64,000 bases of DNA from Paguma larvata (taxonomy: Eukaryota > Chordata > Mammalia > Carnivora > Viverridae), in NCBI GenBank assembly GCA_030068075.1, contig CM057834.1:93637119-93701118 (forward strand). Reading direction: 5' to 3'. The notes beneath the pieces are model-generated. The model was not told the origin of the DNA, did no database searches, and saw only the letters and a list, made by a program, of their open reading frames with translations. Numbering within the stretch: position 1 is the stretch's first letter; each line of letters begins with the position of its first letter. Shown one piece after another: positions 33,821 through 43,990 of the stretch. The position numbers were made by a program, and so were the translations under genes.

Positions 33821-34126
33821 AGAATGGAGAACTATTTAAAAGACTCATCTGTGTTGCTTCAGCTCTTTTTTTTTCCCAGAAATATCTGGATCTGATATTT
33901 TAAATATCTTTATGGACTGAGCATATAATCCATTTCTTAGGAGAAAATAGATGGCACTAGAAAGCCTCTTTTGAGCTGATAAAGAACAAAAACGGTATTC
34001 TAGTCCTCTTGTCTGAGACATGGAAACTTCTGAGGACTTCCGTTTACTCCCGCTTTCTGTTCCCTACAAAATAAACAAAAGATGCTTGGATTGAATGTTT
34101 ACCCTGGGCATGGACTGTATTGAGCA

Positions 34127-34127
<1 letters not shown>

Positions 34128-34182
<55 letters not shown>
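34128..34182. repeat. (CA)n microsatellite
   Basis: An uninterrupted CA repeat of about 27 units. A pure array of this length is expected to be highly polymorphic. Confidence 0.98.
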
Positions 34183-34186
<4 letters not shown>

Positions 34187-36680
34187 TCTTATCCTCAAAC
34201 ATAGCTTTCGAGGGCCATATCATTTTTTAGAAGTGATGTACTACCTGTCTTGATTTTGGATAATGTCTTTCTTCATGAAGTCGTTTTTCAGGTAAGACTC
34301 ATCAGTGATCTTCTCCAAGGCTCAGCCCTTTGGGCTGGGGAGTTCACACTTGGCACTTTTCCTACCTTCTATTACGGCCTCAGATGTGAGGTAGTCTCAC
34401 ATCAAGTCTGGATGTAAGTCTCGATATAAGCATATGCTCTTCTCTTAAAAAAAAAGCCCGAATACAGGAAATCCAACATTTTAATGAGAAAACATGCAAA
34501 AATATTTATTACACGATGGGTGCGCATTTAAATTCTGTTACTACTTGCGCCTGTTTCTCACAGACTTCGTTTTGCTGTTCAAAGCAACAGTTTGCTCAGG
34601 GCACATTTTATTAGCATGTGGGTTGATAATGTACAGTATGCAAATTGGTTATGAGAGCTGCCGTTTCAAAAAAAAAAAAAAAAGCCAATCTAATTTGGGA
34701 ATCTGATCTCTATTTGCAATTACTTACCCGTGTCACTGCTGCCCAACATACGTCCTTGGGCCAGATGCACGATGTCCTGCAGAGTATTGTAACATGCAGT
34801 TGTTAATTTTATAGTCCACCGTAGCACGGAAGGATGGCAGGGGCCGCCCACAGCGGAAGACGACCAGCTGTGAAGCAGTTAAATGTTTGCCTTCCCCTGC
34901 GAATGGCAAGAGAAGTCTTTCTGAGGCAACCATACTGACTTCCGAACTTGAATATTTATGCTACAAAGGAAAGCAACCATAAATTTCCATTCTTAGCCAG
35001 GCTAGGGTAGGGATGGAAAGGAAGAATAGTGATTTTTAAAAAGGCGTTGGGCACTTGGATTGATGCTTCATGAAATCTGGCCCCGTTTTAATAGGTGATT
35101 ATTGAAAATAGAAGTCCCTTTGCTCCTAATTAAACCAGGAGTTGCTCTTAACACTGGTTGTTCTTAATTCCGTTGTTCATCAGATTTGTTCAGGGTTTAA
35201 TGCTATTATTATAGCAATACCTTATTTACCTGGCTAGCAGCGATGAGCTATTTCACCTAAGTGAATTTCACGGATAACTTTAGTATACATCCTTCAGTGC
35301 ATAAACCTTAAACAAAAGAACAATTTGGTGAAAACACCCCTAAAATGTATTATGGGCCACCTGCTATCTTCAATAGTGTATTTCAAATAATTAACACATT
35401 TTCTTAATGTAGTCAGCTCTTCCCCAGAACTACCTCATGGGTCCACATGGGAGTCTGGCAGGAACTCAAAATATAGGAAGGGCAGTAATAACTCTCTTTG
35501 ATGCTAACTGCCATTTGTTGCTGTGGGATTCTCCCTACCTCCATAATGATTTCTAAAAGTACCTAAAGGCTGTGTCCTACGTTCTGAGGGAGAACAGATA
35601 ATTATTTTCAAATACTCCACGGTGTCTCATTTCTGCTCCTGAGTGATGTGGACACATGAAGACCCCTCACCTCTGCCATTGCCGCTCCTTTGGCCACCTC
35701 ACGTTTATATCTGTCCCCCGGACGTGGTCATCTCTAACTCTCAAACTGTCCTGATGCACAGAGTGTTGCCTGCTGAGGCTTAACGGCCAGCCACTGCTTC
35801 TCCCACCCATGAAGAAGTGAGGGCTGTCCTACCTTTCCCCCGTGGTGGACTCGCTGCGTTTGCCACCATACCCTGTGATGTCTGCCAGCACCTCTGTGTC
35901 AGGGTAACATCTCTGAAGCTGTGGTTAGAAGGGAGGAAGACATTTTCCCTCACTTTTGAATGACTCTGCTGTTAAGAACTCCCAGAAAATATTGCATGTG
36001 TCCTCTTAATTGCAGCCTCATTGTTCCTTAGGAACGGACAAGTTCATGGCGATTTAGCTAAAAGGATATATGAGTAACAGATACTGTGGGGTGCCCCAAG
36101 TGTTTTCCGTGGGCTGCTCTAAAACTGTTCTTATTTAAAGTAGATAATCTGTGTGTAATTCACCAGCCCTTCTGATATGCCCACACGTGGCTGAATCTCA
36201 GTGGGAACACAATTTAGGCTCAAGGAACTACAGAAACACCTGAGAGTTACCGTTATTATGACAAATTAGCTTTTTACTGAGCAGCTAAATAGTAGTTAGA
36301 CCCCTACTTCCTTGTTACCAGGCTGTCAGCTATAAGTGTGGTCACCCCTCACCCCTCGCCTTCTAATTGCCTGTTTTAAATCTATTATGCTTTGACAACA
36401 CAGCTAACCGAGGTTGGTGGTACTCAACTGAAACATGAATCTATAACGTGTGGTGAAAGATCTTCTCGGAACAGTTCTCAATATTTTTGAGATCCTATAA
36501 TTTTTAGCACCATATGCCAAATGATCAAAAGCCTTCCAAAAACAGAGTTAAAGACTAGGTTTAATTACAACACAAATAGTACTTCAGTATACATCTTGCG
36601 AAACACTAACAATTATCTCCCTCTTCCCTTGGACCCATTTAAACACATCGTCATTGTATTGTTGTTTTTCTTTTTTAGAA
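34183..36680. other. unassigned stretch
   Basis: I find no gene or named repeat in about 2.5 kb, apart from an A-run at about 34668-34683. It is the longest stretch in the window without a recognised mobile element, so it is a reasonable place to look for conserved non-coding sequence. Confidence 0.45.
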
Positions 36681-36689
36681 CTTTTTTGT

Positions 36690-36956
36690 TTTTTTTTTTT
36701 TCACCCTGGTCTCATATACTTTGTCCTGTTCCGATGAACATAAGACCATTCTTTGAAACACGTAGTTTTAGATAGCTCAGATTCACGGCACGGGAGCCAC
36801 TCTAGACCAGCCTTCTCTATGAAAGACGCCCTGAAGCAGTCCGAAGCAGGAGGAGTACGACCAAAATGTGGTTTGGGCTGGAAGAGACCCACACCAGCGT
36901 GCCGCAGCACACTGATTGAGAACCGGGATGCTGCCTGTTTTTTTTTTTTTTTTTTC
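36690..36956. other. T-run-bounded block, possible DNA transposon remnant
   Basis: The block lies between a T-rich run at about 36690-36702 and a T17 run at about 36940-36956. Its right part (CAGCGTGCCGCAGCACACTGATTGAGAACC) resembles the terminal region of a mammalian DNA transposon with GTGCCGC-GCACACTGGTTGAGAACC words. I cannot name it. A 101-codon - strand frame here has no known domain. Confidence 0.25.
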
Positions 36957-37329
36957 CTAAGAGGCTCTCCTCCAGCTCGTGGGGCACGGACATAAGTGTT
37001 GTGCATCTGTCCCCGTGGTTTCTACTCCTCAGAGGCCTGATCTACATATGTTCACATTCTAGGCATGCCGAAAACTTGCCCTACATTTTGTCTTGGGGTA
37101 AATACTGTGTCTCTAGACTACATAATATCCAAGATTTCTTTCCAATCCAACAGTTTCTGTGGTCAACTGCTCCTGGGCCTCTACACTCATATCTAGGCCG
37201 TGTGTTTATAATAAATTTGCTCCCTGTCCTGCCTTCTAGTCTCCCCTGACGTTTCCTCTACTTGCTCTGTTTAGTCCTTTGATAATAATTAATAATGATA
37301 ATACCATCTGGGTCAAGAGAAGGAAAACT
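36957..37329. other. unassigned stretch
   Basis: No gene or repeat is recognised. Confidence 0.4.
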
Positions 37330-37339
37330 GGATATCTTT

Positions 37340-37545
37340 TTTTTTTTTTTCAAATGTTTAGTTTTGTGAGAGAGAGAGAACACCCGTGTGCAAGCAGGGA
37401 AGCGGCGGAGAGAGAGAGGGAGAGAGAGAATCCCAGCTAACGGTGCGCTCCTGGTGCAGGGCTCGATTCCACAAACCCATGATATCATGACCTGAGCTGA
37501 AACCAAGAGTCAGACGATTAACCTACTGAGCCGCCCAGATGCTCC
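37340..37545 (-). mobile_element. carnivore SINE, antisense
   Basis: This - strand copy begins with a T-run (the A tail) and ends GCCGCCCAGATGCTCC. Flanks share GGATATCTTT (37330-37339 and 37546-37555). Confidence 0.94.
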
Positions 37546-37680
37546 GGATATCTTTCTTCTTGAACCATCGTTATAGAGATCAATTTTTGAGACACAAAGT
37601 TTTCTTATGGCTCTTGGAAAAGTTGAGAAAATGTGAGTAAAGTTTAAGGCTTTTTATTTTAAAAAAAAAACACATCTCCT

Positions 37681-37925
37681 GGGGTGCCTGGGTGGCTTAG
37701 TCGGCTAAGCGTCCGACTTCGGCTCAGGTCCTGATCTCACAGTCTGTGAGTTCGAGCCCCGTGTCAGGCTCTGTGCTGACAGCTCAGAGCCTGGAGCCTG
37801 CTTCAGTTTCTGTGTCTCCCTCTCTCTCTCTGACCCTCTCCCACTCATGCTTTGTCTCTCCTGCTCTCGAAAATAAATAAAAACATTAAAAAAAATTAAA
37901 AAAAAACAAAAAAACAAAAAAAACC
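37681..37925 (+). mobile_element. young felid SINE, sense
   Basis: This sense copy is close to the felid consensus (GTCCGACTTCGGCTCAGGTC, GTTCGAGCCCCGTGTCAGGC, CTCAGAGCCTGGAGCCTGC), with intact-looking A- and B-box regions and a long A-rich tail. CACATCTCCT flanks it at 37671-37680 and 37926-37935. Confidence 0.96.
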
Positions 37926-38055
37926 CACATCTCCTCTGAATTTCTAAACATTCCATAAAGGCACAGGAGATACACAATTTCTAGGTGTCACTCAGTATTT
38001 CCCCCATGACAGGGAGGCTGGTATGAAGCGCAGACTGGGTGGCTATGGCTGCAGC

Positions 38056-38340
38056 ATTAGTTTCCTTGGGCGGCCCTAAAACATGACCACAAGCTGGGTG
38101 GATTAACACAACTGAAATTTATTCTCCGGGGACTAGGAGTCTGAAATCTAGGTATCAGCAGGGGTGTGCTCCCTCGGTGGACTCCAGGGAGAATCCTTCC
38201 TTGCTCCTTCCCGGCTTCTTGGGCCCTTGGCAATCTGTAGCCTAACTAATGCTGGACCCATTCCTAATTGGTGACTGTGGTCACAGGATCGTCTTTCCTG
38301 TGCATCTTCTGAATCTTGTTCCTTTTTAATCCAGACTAGT
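38056..38340 (-). mobile_element. MLT1-like (ERVL-MaLR) LTR, antisense
   Basis: TTAGTTTCCTTGGGCGGCC, CATGACCACAAGCTGGGTGG, GAAATTTATTCTCCGGGGAC and GAGAATCCTTCCTTGCTCC follow antisense MLT1 in order. This is a fragment of an old solo LTR with no coding content. Confidence 0.7.
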
Positions 38341-39079
38341 AGTGTTTCTGCTGACAGGAAATTCTCAAAAACCTTGTCAGTTTTTTTCTGTGCCATGAAT
38401 AGGGTGTAAGCCATCAGACAAGGGAACCACCCCATGTCTTTCCTGGCTAAGCTCGTTTCTCTTCCTGGCTTCTGTTAAGATGGCTGATTGGGTCCACTAG
38501 CCACAGGCTCATTTTTTCCAACAAAAGATTGTCCAGTTACATCCTGGGAAATTGAGAATTTGACTTGTGTTATAATTTAGCCACTTGTAGTATGAGTCTC
38601 TGGCTTTGTTTGGTTTTGTTTCAGAAATTTCATCCCCTCAGCTACAGGAGGTAAGAGTTTCTTTCTGGGAGGGTCTAGAACATTTTAGGTCATTTATGCT
38701 GCAATTGAGCTGGGAATTGGGAGCCCCGAACCCATCCATTTCTTTCCCCACTTTCTCCGGTATAGTTAGAAGCGATGAGTCACTTTCCTTATTATATTGT
38801 TTAGTTTGACAAAAATGTTCTAAGATATAAATACATGGTTACCCAGAACCTCAGCTTTTATAGATTTTTGATTCATGGTATCCAATGGTGAGATTTTCCA
38901 TATCTCAATTCCCACATGATGTTATGGACCATCAGTGTCCTGTTTAACACTGGCAATAGCATCATCAGTGCTTTTAAATCTAACTAGCCTAGAGAACCAG
39001 TTCCAAATCTCCAGAACCAGTTCTGAAAACTCATCCTTAAGATTCTGTCCCCAAAGAATCACTCCCAGTACCAAAATCT
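38341..39079. other. unassigned stretch
   Basis: No gene or named repeat is recognised. Confidence 0.4.
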
Positions 39080-39425
39080 GTATCCGTCAGGGTTCTCCAG
39101 GGTAACAGAACCAGTAGAATGTGTATATTAAAGGATGTATTTCAAGGAATTGGCTCACACACCATGGGGGATGGTTGGTGTGAATGTCATAAGGCAGGCT
39201 GGCGGTACATCTTGCGTAGGAACGAGTGGTGTAGTCCCAAAGCAGAATTTCTTCTTTCTCAGGGAAACCTCAGTTTTTTGCATTTACGACCCTTCCACTG
39301 ATTCACTGGAGACCCAACCACACTATGGAGAATAATCTCCTTTTCTTAAAATCAACAGGTTGTCTGTATTCACCACATCTAGATGTGTGTTTGTTTGATT
39401 GAATACATGGGGACTCTGGTCTGCC
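39080..39425. mobile_element. old LTR-type repeat, family unassigned
   Basis: CTGTATCCGTCAGGGTTCTCC, GGGTAACAGAACCAGTAGAATG, CAAGGAATTGGCTCACAC, CCACACTATGGAGAATAATC and CACCACATCTAGA follow a very common mammalian repeat of probable LTR origin. I recognise the consensus but not its name. Confidence 0.5.
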
Positions 39426-40249
39426 TAAGTTGATATGTGAGACTAAGCACAGTTACAAAGAAGAGGGTAGGGCCATCAAGAGAAGAGGCCCCACCACAGT
39501 CGGCCAGGCATCCTGCTGCCATACTTTTAGGCCGTCGCTCCTGTCCCACATGGGGCATAGCATTAAAAGGTGATGTAACCACAGAGCACAGAGGTTGTAG
39601 AACTCTATTGGGAGGGAGGGAGTGGCTGTAAGCACACGCTGGCCTTTTTCTGATAAGCCATTTTGGAATGTTTTTCACATAATATTGCAGAAGCTTTACA
39701 CAAAGTACAATGGAAACAACGAAACCCCCACGTGTAGCAAGCATGTCATGTGATTCCAGTTACAAACGCCTGCCAGATTTCTGCTCACACACCTCGCTGC
39801 AGAAATGTTTGGTTTCTCAAGCCTTATGTAGGCTCTGTTTTCAAAGTGCTATTTCGATAATGGCCGCATTCTATGGATTTTTTTCTGAAGGACTATGGGT
39901 GATCATTAAGAGATTTTTAATGCATTGGTTCCCAGACTCCCCAGGAAATGTGTCCTTGAGTTTCTATCGCACTCCCCTACATTTGGATCATGGTTTACCT
40001 TGCAAAGATCTTTCATATACATTTCCCACTTGATTATCCTTCCTTTTTCCTTGCCGCCCTGTCCTTCTCTCCCTCCTCCACCTCCGTGCTTCTGCCCCCC
40101 ACTCCACTCCCGACTTCCACTTCTTCCTTTACACCTCTTTGCTGGTCACTCTGCCCTGCTCATCTCTTACCTTGGCCCTCGGTCTCTGTTTAAATTGACC
40201 ACAATGAGAGCATTTTGCTTTTTAGCAAATGTTGGTTTGGGTCTCTAGA
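39426..40249. other. unassigned stretch
   Basis: No gene is recognised. The part at 40035-40190 is C/T-rich and produces overlapping open frames up to 107 codons. A 121-codon - strand frame at 39379-39744 also lacks any known domain. Confidence 0.4.
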
Positions 40250-40275
40250 TGTATATATATATATATATATATTTT
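40250..40275. repeat. (TA)n microsatellite
   Basis: About ten TA units followed by a T-run. Confidence 0.9.
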
Positions 40276-40520
40276 AAAGCATTTCAGTCAATGTTTTATG
40301 GTTTATTTTAAAATTAAATTTATAATATTTTATTGATTTTTCTTGTCTGTGTCGGCCACCTTCTCCTTCTTGTAGTCATATAATAGTTTTCTATTTTATC
40401 TTGACTAACATCTGTCCTCTCCTGATAAGACCTGCCTCATGCATGGGGCAGAGTAGGCATGGGGCTGGGAGTCCCTGATAAGTTTAAGGGCCCAGGAAAA
40501 TGTTTTAATATCAGAGAGAA

Positions 40521-40870
40521 AAAATACAGTCTAGCCTGGATTATATGTACTCACCTTTATGCAAACACAGTGAGGTAGATAGATATAAATAAAATGAAAT
40601 GTGTGTGTGATTATCTGTATGGATTTGCATATAAAATATATATGAATAAATGAATTCAGCCAAGATTATATAAAATAAACAAAATATAGTCTAGCCTGGA
40701 TCATATTCATCTTTATACCAACACAGTAACAAAATAAAACATATATATGTATATTTATACTTTATATATAAATACACTACTTTATATATATACTTTCTAT
40801 AAAAACACACTAAAAATACATACAATAAGAGAATGTATTTTATATAAAATAAATATATAAATAAGATATA
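40521..40870. repeat. AT-rich block with a diverged direct duplication
   Basis: AAAATACAGTCTAGCCTGGA at 40521 recurs as AAAATATAGTCTAGCCTGGA at 40681, 160 bp later. Both copies continue into a similar CTTTATGCAAACACAG / CTTTATACCAACACAG segment. The rest is TATA-rich, and an 84-codon - strand frame here is a composition effect. Confidence 0.7.
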
Positions 40871-40967
40871 AAATGGAAGAAGGTGTTCTTGAAGGCACAG
40901 ATGCCGAGAGTCCGTGGAAGACATATGGAGCCCTGGATAAAACAAAGTAGTTTAAAAATTCAGAGAC

Positions 40968-41178
40968 TGGGGCGCCTGGGTGGCTCAGTCGGTTAGGCTT
41001 CCGACTCTTTATTTTAGCTCAGGTCATGATCTCTTGGTTTGTGAGATCCAGGCCTGCGTCGGGCTTTGCGCTGACAGAATGGAGCCTTTTTGGGATTCTC
41101 TCTCCTCCCTCTCTCTGCCTCTGCCCCACACATGTACTCTCTCTCTAATAAACAAACAAACAAACATTAAAAAAAATA
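40968..41178 (+). mobile_element. carnivore SINE, sense
   Basis: This is a sense copy from GGGGCGCCTGGGTGGCTCAG to a tail of AACAAACAAACAAACATTAAAAAAA. No convincing target duplication was seen. Confidence 0.93.
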
Positions 41179-41189
41179 CCCCTCAAAGA

Positions 41190-41710
41190 CAGGATCGAGT
41201 TCCTGCTGTGTAGAAACTCTACACTGACTCCATTGCATATAGAATTAAAAGCAAAATCCTTCCATATAACAGAAGCTCTTCACCCTTGAGCCTTATTTTT
41301 ACATCTTTCTCCCTCAAAATCACTATTTTATTAAATTTGTACTTTCAGTTTCTGGACAAACCTAACCTTTTCCACCTCAGGGCTTCTTCTGCCTAGAACA
41401 TTCTCCCTCTTTTTCTTTTGGTCATCTGACCATTCTTTTGGTTTTGGTATAAATGGTACTGGCCTAGGGGACCCTTCCTTATCACCTAATCTAAATTAAG
41501 CCTTATTTTTGTCATTTCAGACATGTAGTTTGAACTGTTTAGAATGGATCACCTAGTTATTTGATTATTACTAACTTAATATTCACTCTCTCATTCCACT
41601 GTTTGGTTTATGAAGGAAGATACTGTCCATTTAGTCACCACTGTAATCTCAGAGCCTGGAACACTGCCAGGCATGAGCATTCAGACAATATCTGTGGAAT
41701 GAATGAGTAG
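41190..41710 (+). mobile_element. L2 3' end, sense
   Basis: CAGGGCTTCTTCTGCCTAGAAC, GGGACCCTTCCTTATCACC and CAGAGCCTGGAACACTGCC followed by GTGGAATGAATGAG follow the L2 3' region in order (CAGGGCCTTTGCACTTGC, CTGCCTGGAACG, the terminal GAATGAATGA). All frames are decayed. Confidence 0.65.
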
Positions 41711-42047
41711 CCTTGAATCGATTCAATATACTAAGACATTTAAGAATTTCTAAGGAAAAATAAAAATGTCTCATCGTATTTAAATTGTTATGTGAAGACC
41801 TCTAATTTCCTCTTACATTTACTTTATCATTAGAAAATGTATTAAACACTAGCGAAAAGTTTAAAGGGAGACTTGAAAACTCAAAACACATGAAAGTAAG
41901 TTTTAAAATCTTTTTAATTTCAGTTGAATTTGTAGTATAATTAAATTAAACTTTTTCCTTTATTTTGCAGAGAAAAAGAAAATGCTTTTCGTTTAGTTTG
42001 GGTCAATTACTTAAGGAAATGTCTCTCTTTCGGAAAAGGGTATAAAA
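41711..42047. other. AT-rich unassigned stretch
   Basis: No gene or repeat is recognised. Confidence 0.4.
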
Positions 42048-42249
42048 TGAGGCACCTGGCTGGCCCAGTCAATTGAGTGTCTGACTTTGACTTAGGGCAG
42101 GATCTCATGGTTCGTGGGTTCGAGCCCCACATCAGGCTCTGCACTGATGGTTCAGAGCCTTGAGCATGCTTCGAATTCTGTGTCTCCCACTCTCTCCCTC
42201 CCCCTCCCCCACTTGCCCTCTCTCTTTCTCTCAAAAATAAATAAACATT
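42048..42249 (+). mobile_element. carnivore SINE, sense, first of a tandem pair
   Basis: This is a sense copy with head GGCACCTGGCTGGCCCAGTC. Its tail, AAATAAATAAACATT, was the target for a second SINE and continues after that copy at 42457-42480. Confidence 0.94.
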
Positions 42250-42456
42250 GGGGCGCCTGGGTGGCTCAGTCAGTTAAGCAGCGGACTTCGGCTCGGGTCA
42301 TGATTTCGTGGTCTGTGAGTTCGAGCCCCGCGTCGGGCTCTGTGCTGATGGCTCAGAGCCTGGAGCCTGCTTTGGATCCTGTGTCTCCCACTCTCTCTGC
42401 CCTTCTCCTGCTCACACTCTGTCTCTATGTCTCAAAAATAAATAAACGTTAAAAAT
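42250..42456 (+). mobile_element. young felid SINE, sense, inserted into another SINE's tail
   Basis: This copy is close to consensus (GTTCGAGCCCCGCGTCGGGC, CTCAGAGCCTGGAGCCTGC). It is flanked by the duplicated tail of the first SINE: AAATAAATAAACATT at 42235-42249 and AAATAAATAAGCATT at 42457-42471. Confidence 0.96.
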
Positions 42457-42480
42457 AAATAAATAAGCATTAAAAAAAGA

Positions 42481-42868
42481 AAAATGCTATAATCTCTATT
42501 TTTTTCTTATGGATCCTGCCGGTGACTGTGTCGCCTTATTTGATGAAAGGCGGGTCGGACTTGGAACATCTAAATAAAGTACGCTGAGAGAACGTCGATT
42601 TTAAGCACAAGAAAAAAAAAGTCTCAGCTGCTTATAGGCAGGCATCTTGGATTTTCTCTGCTCTTGACACAATGATTTTCTAAGCCTAAACGCTGGAGGG
42701 AAGGCTAGGAAGCAGCTCAGTTTGTAATACACTAGAGGCGATTCCAGTAAGAGGGGAAGGAAACAAAGAAGGGAAAATACTAAAGGGTTTCTTTTGGTGG
42801 AAGCCGTTCGCTTGCTGGAGCAAATTCTTAAGAATTTCTGAAGGATGTGTCTTTCCCCCACCTTTTAT
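42481..42868. other. unassigned stretch
   Basis: No gene or repeat is recognised. The segment near 42515-42600 has more CpG than its surroundings, but far too little for a CpG island. Confidence 0.4.
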
Positions 42869-43040
42869 TGAATTTTATTTTATTGTGATAAGAACACGTA
42901 ATATGAGAGATCTACCCTGTTGGCCAATTTGTAAGTGTACAAGATAGTAGCGTTGACTGCAGGTCCAATGCTGTGTAGTAGTAATCTCTAGAGTTTATTC
43001 ACTGTAGTTTTGAATGACTTTTCTCTGACTTTCCTTTTAA
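42869..43040 (-). mobile_element. old L1 3' UTR fragment, antisense
   Basis: TTATTGTGATAAGAACACGTAA, GAGATCTACCCTGTTGGCCAA and CTCTAGAGTTTATTCACTGT follow the antisense L1 3' UTR (GTAAGAACACTTAACATGAGATCTACCC...CTCTAGAACTTATTCATC). Confidence 0.7.
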
Positions 43041-43847
43041 TTTATCTCTCTGTCCTTTAAAAGGCAGTTTTTAAAAACAAAAGGCCAGGATTCCTCTCAA
43101 CCCTGTTGTATAAATACGAGCTGGTAAAGTCTGTTTTATCTATAGGAGAACACACACCAAGTCGTGCTAGATGATGAAGTTAAGTATTGGGGATCGGAAA
43201 CTTTTAGAAAGAAGGCCAAATAATAAATGCTGTGATTGCTCTCAAGAGCCATTCTTGGGGATAATAAAGCCTGAAGCTACAGAAAGAAGCAGTTTGTTCA
43301 GGACTGACACAGATATAGCCTTTCTTTTGCAAGGTGTGAGCTGGGAGTTAGGTTATTTCTCTTTTCCAAAAGAGGTAGGTCACTGTAAGCCCTTTGGTCG
43401 GCTTTGATTTGTCTCTGGGGCTCAAGGTTGAAGGGGTTTCTCTTTGATTGTAGAGGCTCCTGTGTATTTCTGCCTGTGTTAGGTTTAGATGAGAATCCGA
43501 TCTCTTCTCGAGGGTCAGTTACGACTAAAAACCTACTCAGCAACACAAAAATCACACCAATTCAATTAATAATATTGTAAAAAATATTGAGCTCGTTTCT
43601 TTTATGAATACTAACGAAGAATCGAGTAATATAAATGATTTAATTTATTATCTGTTTTATCTGTAAGGAATAATATTATAATCATAAGACCTTAGCAAAT
43701 AGTATTTCTTAAACACTAGAAGATGCTGAGTTTTCTCATTTTTTGTAGGGTTTAGCACCTAATCTAAGGCAATATACATTATTGGCTTACTTTAAAAAAA
43801 TGAAGTAAACCCTTCCCCTGACAGGCTAGTTCTGTAGAATTAAGCAA
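43041..43847. other. unassigned stretch
   Basis: No gene or named repeat is recognised. Confidence 0.4.
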
Positions 43848-43990
43848 TTCATTGGGACTCAGTTTCCTCAGCTGTGAAACAGTAAAACGAGGAGTCAGAA
43901 TGAGCATTCCATTATATTTTCTCTAAATTGCCTCCTAGCTCAATCATTCTGATTCTTAGTAATAGATCTACATTTCAACTTAATTTTTTC
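43848..43990 (+). mobile_element. MIR fragment, sense
   Basis: GGGACTCAGTTTCCTCAGCTGTGAAACAG is the conserved MIR core 3' part (CCTCAGTTTCCTCATCTGTAAAAT). Flanking sequence is too diverged to place the ends accurately. Confidence 0.6.
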
